Source: Bacteroidales bacterium UBA4073 (GTDB lineage Bacteria > Bacteroidota > Bacteroidia > Bacteroidales > Tenuifilaceae). From it: a stretch of 7,182 nt of DNA. The notes beneath the pieces were generated by a model, which was given only the letters and a program-made list of their open reading frames with translations, ran no database searches and was not told the DNA's origin. The stretch spans positions 3,854 through 11,035 of the forward strand of contig DFYV01000192.1 of the NCBI GenBank assembly GCA_002383425.1. Direction: 5' to 3'. Within the stretch, counting starts at the first letter, position 1, and the number at the start of each line of letters is the position of its first letter. A program made the position numbers and the translations under genes. This document shows positions 1 through 5,367 of this stretch, piece after piece.

Positions 1-74
1 TTAAAATGTTGCTTTTTCTAAATATTTTCAACTTCCTAAATACAACATATTGACTACATATGAACTATATTAAA

Positions 75-284
75 CTACATATAAACAAATGGCAAGTTTT
101 CATTAAATTCGTGGTAGAACCTATAATATTTTGATAGGATAGCATTGAATATTTCGTAATCCAACTCGTTCGTTAAAGTGGGAATTTCAAGAGAGACATC
201 AGGGCAATTTGGGTTATCAGATTTATTATCACAACTAGTTATAAACATAACTAATAATAATTGAAGCAGAATTAATCTTTTCAT
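75..284 (-). CDS. small putative lipoprotein, function unknown
   Basis: This is a 69-residue protein with a basic start (MKR), a hydrophobic stretch at about residues 4-15 and the lipobox-like sequence I-T-S-C, with Cys18 as the likely lipidated residue. It should therefore be a short lipoprotein exported by Sec and processed by signal peptidase II. The mature part is only about 52 residues, acidic to neutral, with Cys27 and an aromatic stretch near residues 53-58. I recognise no domain. Its C-terminus (…NLPFVYM) ends abruptly in AT-rich sequence, so it could be the N-terminal remnant of a longer lipoprotein, but no other frame continues convincingly before the window edge. The ATG follows GAAAGT, a weak ribosome site. 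It lies about 460 bases downstream of sufS and need not belong to that operon. Confidence 0.55.
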   Translation of the reverse strand: MKRLILLQLLLVMFITSCDNKSDNPNCPDVSLEIPTLTNELDYEIFNAILSKYYRFYHEFNENLPFVYM

Positions 285-748
285 ACTTTCATCTGTTTAT
301 ATTTCATTATTTGAATTTACTAAACCAATTTTTTAGGTTGGTTCTAAGTTCATTTTGATTTAAAAAAACAGTAGAATGCGTTTAACCATTTTTAATTAAA
401 ATTATTAACATGTAACGAAAAATCTAAATATTTAATATTATTTAACATTAACTGCTTATCCCCATGCTAAGGATAGTCTCCTGACAACGCTTGCTTAAAC
501 AGGATCTCCAGACCATAAACAACTACCAGTAAATAACATGTTTTGCTTTACGGCAAGGCAGCTATAAATGCAAATACACAAAACTAAACCGAACAAGGAA
601 ACCGCCGCCAAATCCGTTTCGTTTATTACTTTTGACAGATCCCGCTTAACAGGAGAAATCGTAAAGTAAATTTTCAACATGGGTTAATATGACTATTGGT
701 TTAAAGGATTTTGGGTTTTAGGGAATGGGTAAAACTTATCCTAATTAC
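285..748. other. 464-base region without a convincing gene
   Basis: The half next to the lipoprotein gene (about 285-470) is very AT-rich and holds only small palindromes, such as TTTTAATTAAAA at 390-401. The part at about 480-660 is visibly richer in G and C and is bounded by an imperfect direct repeat (483-506 and 634-656, sharing GCTTAA and CAGGA). A 61-codon minus-strand reading frame at 495-680 has one hydrophobic stretch, but it has no ribosome site and no recognisable family, so I do not call it a gene. No clear terminator with a U-run follows the sufS stop codon. Confidence 0.5.
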
Positions 749-2002
749 CTACCCAAACATCGCCTTAACCTTATGGAGGGCTTCCACAAGGCGGTCGATT
801 TCGTCGAAGGTGTTGTAGAATGCCAGTGAGGCACGTACGGTGCCATCGATGCCAAAATGGTCGATAACGGGTTGGGAGCAGTGATGGCCGGTGCGAACGG
901 CAATGCCAAACTTGTCGAGTATTGTGCCGGTATCGTAGGGGTGAATATCCTTCAGCAGGAACGAGATTATGGCTGCCTTTTCGCGGGCGTTCCCGTATAT
1001 GGTTAGACCCTCAATTTCCGATAAGCGTCTGGTGGCATACCTCAGCAACTCATTCTCGTATGCAGTTGCGGCTTCAATGCCAATCCCTGTGTAATAGTTA
1101 AGCGCAGTGGCCAGGCCAGCGGCACCAATGTAGTTAGCTGTTCCAGCCTCAAACTTGAAAGGCAACTCGTTGAAGGTAGTTTTTTTAAACGTTACGGTTG
1201 AAATCATATCGCCACCGCCCTGCCAGGGAACCATGCGATTGAGCCACTCCTCTTTCCCGTATAGTACGCCAATCCCTGTTGGCCCGTATATCTTATGTCC
1301 CGAAAAGGTGTAGAAATCAGCATCGAGTTTTTGAACATCAACAATTCCATGCTTTACGCCTTGAGCGCCATCAACCAGAACCGGAATATTTTGGCTATGC
1401 GCCATGCGCACGATTTCGGCAACGGGATTAACGGTACCCAAGGTGTTCGAGACCTGTGTTAAAGCCACTATTCGGGTTTTTGGGGTTAGCAGTTCGGGTA
1501 TTTTTTCAAGCATTAACTCCCCGTTATCGTTGAAAGGTATAACCTTTAGGGTAGCCCCTTTACGTTCGCATAGCATCTGCCAGGGTACAATGTTTGAGTG
1601 ATGCTCCATTTCGGTCACCAGAATCTCATCGCCCTGTTTAACAAAAACCTCGCCAAATGAAAAGGCAACCAGGTTAATTGAGGCAGTGGTTCCCGATGTG
1701 AAAATAATCTCAGAAGTTTTACGTGCATTCAAAAACTTCCGAACTACCTCGCGGGCATCCTCGTACTCCCTGGTCGATTCTTCGCTCAGCACATGAACCC
1801 CCCTGTGGATGTTAGCGTTTATTTCATTATAGAAACGCTGTATAGTTTGCAGCACGCACGTGGGTTTTTGCGTAGTAGCTCCATTGTCAAAGTAAACCAG
1901 TGGCTTACCGTACACCTCGCGGGAAAGGATGGGAAAGTCGTTCCTTAAGCGTATAAAGTTGATGGTTGATGGTTGATAGTTGTTAGTTGAATTGTCTTTC
2001 AT
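749..2002 (-). CDS. sufS: SufS, PLP-dependent cysteine desulfurase (class V aminotransferase fold)
   Basis: SufS removes sulfur from L-cysteine, giving alanine and an enzyme persulfide that feeds Fe-S cluster assembly on SufBCD in the cytoplasm. The 417 residues show the family landmarks: VYFDNGATTQKP near 36-47, the EMEHHSN motif (His134/His135) that contacts the cofactor, Asp211 and Gln214, the SGHK motif with the PLP Schiff-base Lys237, and RTGHHC with the catalytic Cys375 on the group II loop. The protein is complete and slightly longer than usual. The normal N-terminus of the family corresponds to about residue 17 (FIRLRNDFPIL). Residues 1-16 are an extra Asn/Ser/Thr-rich leader, part of it translated from 7-base tandem repeats. 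The only upstream in-frame ATG is at 2002 and no Shine-Dalgarno precedes it. It is the last recognisable suf gene here. SufE or SufU, its usual sulfur acceptors, are not in the window. Confidence 0.96.
   Translation of the reverse strand: MKDNSTNNYQPSTINFIRLRNDFPILSREVYGKPLVYFDNGATTQKPTCVLQTIQRFYNEINANIHRGVHVLSEESTREYEDAREVVRKFLNARKTSEIIFTSGTTASINLVAFSFGEVFVKQGDEILVTEMEHHSNIVPWQMLCERKGATLKVIPFNDNGELMLEKIPELLTPKTRIVALTQVSNTLGTVNPVAEIVRMAHSQNIPVLVDGAQGVKHGIVDVQKLDADFYTFSGHKIYGPTGIGVLYGKEEWLNRMVPWQGGGDMISTVTFKKTTFNELPFKFEAGTANYIGAAGLATALNYYTGIGIEAATAYENELLRYATRRLSEIEGLTIYGNAREKAAIISFLLKDIHPYDTGTILDKFGIAVRTGHHCSQPVIDHFGIDGTVRASLAFYNTFDEIDRLVEALHKVKAMFG
1957..1985. repeat. 7-base tandem array inside the sufS 5' end (GTTGATG units)
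   Basis: The plus strand reads GTTGATG, GTTGATG, GTTGATA, GTTGTTA at 1958-1985. On the coding strand this gives residues around NNYQPSTIN of SufS. Bases 1957-1982 (26 bases) are an exact reverse complement of 2783-2808, the array on the far side of the four-helix-bundle gene. A second copy of the same array lies at 2192-2220 in the duplicated segment. The array appears to be one end of an inserted element that was absorbed into the reading frame. Confidence 0.85.
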
Positions 2003-2012
2003 AATAAATATT

Positions 2013-2160
2013 ATTTTTCAAATCTAAGGGTTTTATAGTAGTTAATAAAGCCATTTAGTATTTTCTTGCAAGTTTTTATTTTTATCTAAAACCAATTATA
2101 GTTCTTCACTATCCAAATGAAAAAGTTCTTTGGAAATGATAAGTTGAGTCTCCAACTCAT
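2013..2160 (-). pseudogene. duplicated 3' fragment of the four-helix-bundle gene
   Basis: These 148 bases match 2386-2532, the 3' part of the intact four-helix-bundle gene, with about five differences including a one-base length change in the T-runs. The fragment starts at codons for YELETQLIISKEL. It then carries a GAA-to-TAA change at 2096-2098, giving a premature stop after SEEL. It has no start codon in frame and is not a gene. It is the second half of a tandem duplication whose first half is the sufS-like fragment immediately upstream of it on the minus strand. Confidence 0.88.
2019..2049 (-). promoter_or_regulatory. candidate Bacteroidota-type promoter for sufS
   Basis: On the minus strand TTTA (2046-2049) is followed after 19 bases by TAGATTTG (2019-2026). 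This matches the Bacteroidota consensus TTTG-N19-TAnnTTTG with one mismatch in the upstream box. It lies 17 bases before the sufS ATG and within the leftover 3' end of the duplicated four-helix-bundle gene. It could give sufS its own short-leader transcript downstream of the insertions. The same bases occur in the intact gene (2392-2399 box), where they are simply codons, so the match may be chance. Confidence 0.35.
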
Positions 2161-2247
2161 AGGATGGGGAAGTCGTTACGAAAATTTATAAAGTTGATGG
2201 TTGATGGTTGATGGTTGTTAGTTGGACTACTTTTCATAATCAATATT
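2157..2247 (-). pseudogene. duplicated, truncated 5' end of sufS
   Basis: Bases 2161-2247 align without gaps to 1926-2012, covering the sufS start and its first 26 codons, with about 14 differences in 87 bases. The fragment still reads from an ATG (2235-2237) through TNNHQPSTINF and RNDFPIL before a TGA at 2157-2159, created where it runs into the four-helix-bundle fragment. The product would be 26 residues and cannot be functional as a desulfurase. The fragment includes its own copy of the 7-base array. Confidence 0.85.
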
Positions 2248-2379
2248 GAGTCCAGTCTAAAAAGGTATTCTCGTCATTGCGAGCGGAGCGAAGCAATCTA
2301 TACCTCTTTGAGCAACAGATTGCTTCGTCGTGCCTCCTCGCAATGACGCGTTTGCTTTTGGCCTTTTTTGACTGGACTC
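2248..2379. mobile_element. MITE-like palindromic element, 132 bases, with target duplication
   Basis: The two ends are inverted repeats: GAGTCCAGTC[T/A]AAAAAGG, 18 bases with one mismatch. Inside is a second palindrome, 2272-2299 against 2317-2348, built from CGTCATTGCGAG and GAAGCAATCT. From memory, this internal type is a dispersed repeat in many bacterial genomes. The element is flanked by AATATT on both sides (2242-2247 and 2380-2385). The duplicated segment at 2007-2012 has a single AATATT and no element, so it is the empty site. No transposase is encoded, so mobilisation would be in trans. It sits directly after the stop codon of the four-helix-bundle gene. In transcripts toward sufS it would fold into a long hairpin. 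Confidence 0.9.
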
Positions 2380-2383
2380 AATA

Positions 2384-2749
2384 TTATTTCTCAAATCTAA
2401 GGGTTTTATAGTAGTTAATAAAGCCATTTAGTATTTTCTTGCAAGTTTTAATTTTATCTAAAACCAATTCTAGTTCTTCACTATCCAAATGAAAAAGTTC
2501 TTTGGAAATGATAAGTTGAGTCTCCAATTCATATAGCGAGCCACGTGAAATATGGAGAAACTGAATTGTTTCCTTTGCATGCATTCGTCCAATCCCTTCT
2601 GCAATATTGGAAGGGATCGATATGGCGGCACGACGAATTTGCAATACCAAACCTAACTGTTCAGATGAAGGGAATTTATTAGTAAAATTATAAACTAATT
2701 TCACTAACTCTTTTGATTCCTTCCAAACTTCAAGCTCTTGATAATCCAT
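2384..2749 (-). CDS. four-helix-bundle protein of the 23S rRNA intervening-sequence protein family
   Basis: This complete 121-residue protein is the usual length for the family (S23/IVP, TIGR02436 type). It shows the N-terminal YQELEVWKESKELV helix, the central signature RRAAISIPSNIAEGIGR at 39-55, and the FLHISRGSLYELETQL helix at 64-79. Relatives are encoded in intervening sequences of 23S rRNA genes and, as Avd, assist diversity-generating retroelements. Stand-alone copies in Bacteroidota have no settled function. There is no rRNA or reverse transcriptase here. The gene separates sufD from sufS, is poorer in G and C than the suf genes, and lacks a Shine-Dalgarno site. It is flanked by 7-base arrays in inverted orientation. 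Its TAA stop overlaps the AATATT target duplication of the MITE, so the insertion left the reading frame intact. Confidence 0.9.
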   Translation of the reverse strand: MDYQELEVWKESKELVKLVYNFTNKFPSSEQLGLVLQIRRAAISIPSNIAEGIGRMHAKETIQFLHISRGSLYELETQLIISKELFHLDSEELELVLDKIKTCKKILNGFINYYKTLRFEK

Positions 2750-2773
2750 TTATGTTGATTTTCAAGTTTATTC

Positions 2774-2808
2774 ATCAACCATCAACTATCAACCATCAAC
2801 CATCAACT
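2774..2808. repeat. 7-base tandem array, five ATCAACY units
   Basis: Five contiguous units read ATCAACC, ATCAACT, ATCAACC, ATCAACC, ATCAACT. The array ends 24 bases upstream of the four-helix-bundle ATG. Bases 2783-2808 are an exact 26-base inverted match to 1957-1982, and match 2192-2217 with one difference. The gene is thus bracketed by inverted arrays, which resemble the ends of a mobile or formerly mobile unit. Confidence 0.9.
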
Positions 2809-2814
2809 ATTTTT

Positions 2815-2842
2815 CGAACAACGAACAACGAACAACGAACAA
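2815..2842. repeat. 7-base tandem array, four CGAACAA units
   Basis: Four perfect CGAACAA units lie between the ATCAACY array and the sufD stop codon. The unit has the same length but a different sequence from the neighbouring array. I found no inverted partner on the sufS side. The perfect copies suggest recent expansion and possible length variation between strains. Confidence 0.85.
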
Positions 2843-2876
2843 CTAACCATTCACTTCTCTTTCCTCCTTCTCATCC

Positions 2877-4244
2877 CTAACAACAATGCATGGGGCAGTA
2901 ATGGCAGCGGGCGAGTTCGCCATGTAAGCGTTTGTTGACCATATCGTCGATTCGCTCGCGCAGGGTATCGATGGATATTTGCTTGATAACCTCGTGGACA
3001 AAGCCGAACATTAGCAGGAGCTTAGCCTCACGCTCGCCAATGCCGCGGGCGCGCATGTAGAAAAGTGCCTCGTTATCGAGTTGTCCTATGGTAGCACCGT
3101 GTGAGCATTTCACGTCATCGGCGTAAATCTCGAGCTGTGGTTTGGTTTTCATGTGGGCATCGGCGGTGAGCAGCAGACTGTTGTTTGCCTGATATGCCTG
3201 AGTTTTTTGTGCATCACGCCTAACCATGATTTTGCCATTAAAGGCTCCGGTTGCCTGGTCGTCGAGAATACCCTTGTATAGCTCGTTGCTGGTGCAGTTG
3301 GGTACTGCATGGTCAATAAAGGTATTATTATCGGTATGCTGGGTTCTATCGGTAAGGTAAAGTCCATATAGCTGAGCGTCGGCTCCCTCACCATTAAGGG
3401 TAACCGTAAGGTTATTCCGGATAAAACCACCATGAAGCGATAGAGTATTGGTAACCAGTCGGGAATCGCGTTGCTGGAGGATATAGGTATGGGTAAGTAG
3501 CGCTGAGTCGTTGTGTTCGTTTTGCATCTTCACAAGCTCAAGTTGGGCATTGCTGCCCACAAATATTTCGGTTACCACGTTCGATAGGAATCGGTTGGGC
3601 GATAGGGTATGGTTGCATATAAGCACGTTTGCCTGTGCGCCTTCCTCAACCACTATCAGGTTGCGGTACTGAACCAGCTGGTTTTCATTGGACAACAATA
3701 GGTTGATGATTTGAATGGGTTTACTTTCAGCCACATTGCGTGGGATATAGATAAAAGCGCCATCCTGAGCAAAGGCAGTGTTTAGGGCAACCAACCCATC
3801 GCTTTTGTTTTCGGCCAGTGCGTTGTATCGTTCCTTAACCAAATTTGGAAGTTTAATAGCGGCTTCGGCTAAACTTCCATATACTATACCATTGGGTAGT
3901 GTAGTCAACTTACCGGTTTCGGGCAGGTAGAACCCATTTAATACTAATGCGATATGGGTGTCGATTTCAGGTATATCGCATCGAAAAATATCGTCGATAT
4001 TAAAGGTGATTCGCTTGGGTGCGAAATGCTTTTTGTAGCTATGGGCGAAAAGTGGCTCAATCTTCGAATACTTATACTTTTCATTTTTTTGCGATGGTAT
4101 CCCTAACTGTTTAAAGAGTTGAATGGCTTCGTCCCTATGCTGATTGAGCAGATCGGCACTACCTCCGGAAATCAAATTGAGGTTTTTATGGTAGATGTTC
4201 ACCAGCTCATCGCTAATGGGAATGGTTATAGTATTATCGGACAT
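2877..4244 (-). CDS. sufD: SufD, scaffold partner in the SufBCD Fe-S assembly complex
   Basis: SufD is the SufB paralogue that pairs with SufB and a SufC dimer to build Fe-S clusters in the cytoplasm. The 455 residues show an N-terminal helical part with NEKYKYSKIEPLF (54-66), a long beta-helix core, and the family motif DVKCSHGATIG (377-387) with Cys380 and His382, followed by the C-terminal helical region ending in RLHGELARC. The very end is cysteine-rich: Cys447, Cys450, Cys454 and Cys455. The gene begins 28 bases after the sufC stop. The ribosome-site-like GGGAGGT (4259-4265) is 14 bases from the ATG, wider than ideal. Close spacing indicates co-transcription with sufC. It is complete, with no frameshift. 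Confidence 0.96.
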   Translation of the reverse strand: MSDNTITIPISDELVNIYHKNLNLISGGSADLLNQHRDEAIQLFKQLGIPSQKNEKYKYSKIEPLFAHSYKKHFAPKRITFNIDDIFRCDIPEIDTHIALVLNGFYLPETGKLTTLPNGIVYGSLAEAAIKLPNLVKERYNALAENKSDGLVALNTAFAQDGAFIYIPRNVAESKPIQIINLLLSNENQLVQYRNLIVVEEGAQANVLICNHTLSPNRFLSNVVTEIFVGSNAQLELVKMQNEHNDSALLTHTYILQQRDSRLVTNTLSLHGGFIRNNLTVTLNGEGADAQLYGLYLTDRTQHTDNNTFIDHAVPNCTSNELYKGILDDQATGAFNGKIMVRRDAQKTQAYQANNSLLLTADAHMKTKPQLEIYADDVKCSHGATIGQLDNEALFYMRARGIGEREAKLLLMFGFVHEVIKQISIDTLRERIDDMVNKRLHGELARCHYCPMHCC

Positions 4245-4272
4245 ATTGTTACAGTTTTACCTCCCTTATATT

Positions 4273-5025
4273 TTAAGCGTTTTCGCCGTTCTTAATCCAA
4301 TCGTAACCCTTTTCTTCAAGTTCAAGGGCGAGTTCCTTCCCTGCGCTTTTAACAATGCGTCCATTGTAAAGAATATGCACAAAGTCCGGGACGATATGTT
4401 CGAGTAAACGTTGGTAGTGGGTAATTACAATAACCGCATTATCGGGGCGTTTTAGCTTGTTAACACCGTTAGCTACCACGCGCAAGGCATCGATATCGAG
4501 GCCTGAGTCGGTTTCGTCGAGGATGGCAAGCTTGGGTTCAAGCATGGCCATCTGAAAGATTTCGTTTTTCTTTTTTTCACCTCCTGAGAAGCCTTCGTTC
4601 ACCGAGCGGTTAGTGAGGGCCGAATCGATTTCAACCAGCTCCTTACGCTCGCGCATCATTTTCAAAAAATCGGAAGCCGAAAGTGGCTCTAATCCGCGGT
4701 ATTTACGGTGTTCGTTTACGGCAGCCTTCATGAAGTTGACCATACTTACACCGGGTATCTCAACCGGATACTGAAAGCTTAGGAAGATACCCTCGCGTGA
4801 GCGAATTTCAGGCGCCATCGCCAGTAGATCATTCCCGTTGAAGGTAACAGAACCGTGAGTTACCTCAACCATTTCGCGTCCTGTGAGCACCGACGCCAGG
4901 GTACTTTTCCCCGAACCGTTAGGTCCCATAATGGCATGTATTTCGCCTGCTTTTACTTCAAGGTTGATACCCTTCAAAATCTCCTTATCGTTGATCTTTG
5001 CGTGAAGGTCTTTTATTACTAACAT
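4273..5025 (-). CDS. sufC: SufC, ABC-type ATPase of the SufBCD complex
   Basis: SufC is the soluble ATPase whose dimerisation drives shape changes in SufB-SufD during cluster assembly; it is not a transporter subunit. The 250-residue protein is of normal length and has every ATPase motif: Walker A GPNGSGKST (34-42), Q-loop FQYP with Gln85, the SufC-type signature FSGGEKKKNE (146-155), Walker B LAILDETDSGLD (166-177) with Asp170 and Glu171, and the H-loop His203. A strong ribosome site, AAAGGAG (5032-5038), lies six bases before the ATG, which makes the start secure and is the clearest one in the window. It is separated from sufB by a long spacer holding a decayed insertion, but lies close to sufD. 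Confidence 0.97.
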   Translation of the reverse strand: MLVIKDLHAKINDKEILKGINLEVKAGEIHAIMGPNGSGKSTLASVLTGREMVEVTHGSVTFNGNDLLAMAPEIRSREGIFLSFQYPVEIPGVSMVNFMKAAVNEHRKYRGLEPLSASDFLKMMRERKELVEIDSALTNRSVNEGFSGGEKKKNEIFQMAMLEPKLAILDETDSGLDIDALRVVANGVNKLKRPDNAVIVITHYQRLLEHIVPDFVHILYNGRIVKSAGKELALELEEKGYDWIKNGENA

Positions 5026-5031
5026 ATTGTT

Positions 5032-5038
5032 CTCCTTT
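5032..5038 (-). promoter_or_regulatory. strong Shine-Dalgarno of sufC
   Basis: The minus strand reads AAAGGAG with a six-base spacer (AACAAT) to the sufC ATG. The other suf genes have weak or badly spaced sites. Because sufC follows an insertion-disrupted spacer, a good independent ribosome site may matter for keeping SufC levels matched to SufB. Confidence 0.8.
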
Positions 5039-5092
5039 ACTTTTTTGTTCTTTTGTCGATTTACTTAAAGTGATATAATCCAAGAATTTAAT

Positions 5093-5131
5093 GAAGTTAG
5101 ATGAAGTTATAGGGAGATAGATGAATTAGAT
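5093..5131. repeat. 10-base tandem array, sufC-side end of the sufB-sufC spacer insertion
   Basis: Four degenerate 10-base units read GAAGTTAGAT, GAAGTTATAG, GGAGATAGAT and GAATTAGAT. The stretch AGATAGATGAA (5115-5125) matches the reverse complement of the array at 5271-5360 in 10 of 11 bases. It lies on the downstream side of the decayed four-helix-bundle remnant, in the opposite orientation to the upstream array. Confidence 0.7.
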
Positions 5132-5247
5132 TTTGCGCTTCTATAAATTGATGATGTATGGGGATTCAAAAGATAGTTCACATCATATTGAGCCTTTTGC
5201 CAAACTAACAAGTCTGTAAATACACTTGTTGGACTCCTTTGATTCAT
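5107..5247 (-). pseudogene. decayed four-helix-bundle gene (N-terminal remnant)
   Basis: A 46-codon frame from the ATG at 5245-5247 reads MNQRSPTSV, then FTDLLVWQKAQYDV, the characteristic first-helix motif of the four-helix-bundle/S23 family. It aligns with YQELEVWKESKELV at the start of the intact protein at 2384-2749. After about residue 24 family resemblance is lost (NYLLNPHTSSIY), and a TAA falls inside the downstream 10-base array. The central RRAA…NIAEG signature and the last helix are absent. It is best read as an internally deleted remnant of a second inserted gene. It could be translated as a short peptide, but there is no Shine-Dalgarno. The first-helix match is clear but short, so the assignment is likely rather than certain. 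Confidence 0.72.
5205..5232 (-). other. short hairpin in the sufB-sufC spacer
   Basis: AACAAGT (5207-5213) pairs with ACTTGTT (5224-5230) around a 10-base loop, extendable to nine pairs with one G-U. In the minus-strand transcript it is followed only by UUU, so it is a poor terminator. It lies within the decayed gene remnant and may have no role, or may slow transcription slightly between sufB and sufC. Confidence 0.35.
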
Positions 5248-5270
5248 AATTTACTTTTTATTCGTTTAAC

Positions 5271-5360
5271 TTCCTCAACTTCCTACAAACTTCCTCTACC
5301 TTCCTCTACCTTCCTCTACCTTCCTCTATCTTCTTCTATCTTCCTCTATCTCCCTCTCAT
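5271..5360. repeat. 10-base tandem polypurine/polypyrimidine array after sufB
   Basis: About nine units of consensus TTCCTCTACC run from 5271 to 5360. Three at 5291-5320 are identical, then come TTCCTCTATC and TTCTTCTATC variants. The array begins eight bases after the sufB stop codon and ends 23 bases before the ATG of the decayed four-helix-bundle remnant. On the transcribed strand it is nearly all purine (GGTAGAGGAA), so each unit presents a Shine-Dalgarno-like AGAGGAA. Its 10-base period matches a helical turn. Copy number is likely unstable. Confidence 0.88.
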
Positions 5361-5367
5361 TCCTTCT

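Noticed and set aside
323..343. AACCAA/TTGGTT hairpin upstream of the lipoprotein gene
   Set aside because: Six pairs with a 9-base loop and no U-run is too weak to call a terminator or a regulatory site.
495..680. 61-codon minus-strand reading frame with a hydrophobic stretch
   Set aside because: It has no ribosome site, no family resemblance and a composition that looks like translated non-coding sequence. It is described only within the gene-free region.
727..754. GGGTA/TACCC inverted pair at the end of sufS as a terminator
   Set aside because: The arms are five bases, overlap the stop codon, and no U-tract follows.
1404..1601. Plus-strand frame inside sufS, and similar frames inside sufD, sufC and sufB
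   Set aside because: They lie wholly or mostly within strongly supported genes in other frames and have no features of their own.
2087..2161. 24-codon frame starting at an ATGA overlap with the broken sufS fragment
   Set aside because: It is out of frame with the four-helix-bundle remnant it runs through, so the start/stop overlap is a by-product of the duplication junction.
2774..2842. Possible CRISPR-like array
   Set aside because: The units are 7 bases long and directly contiguous, with no spacers and no cas genes. They are simple tandem repeats.
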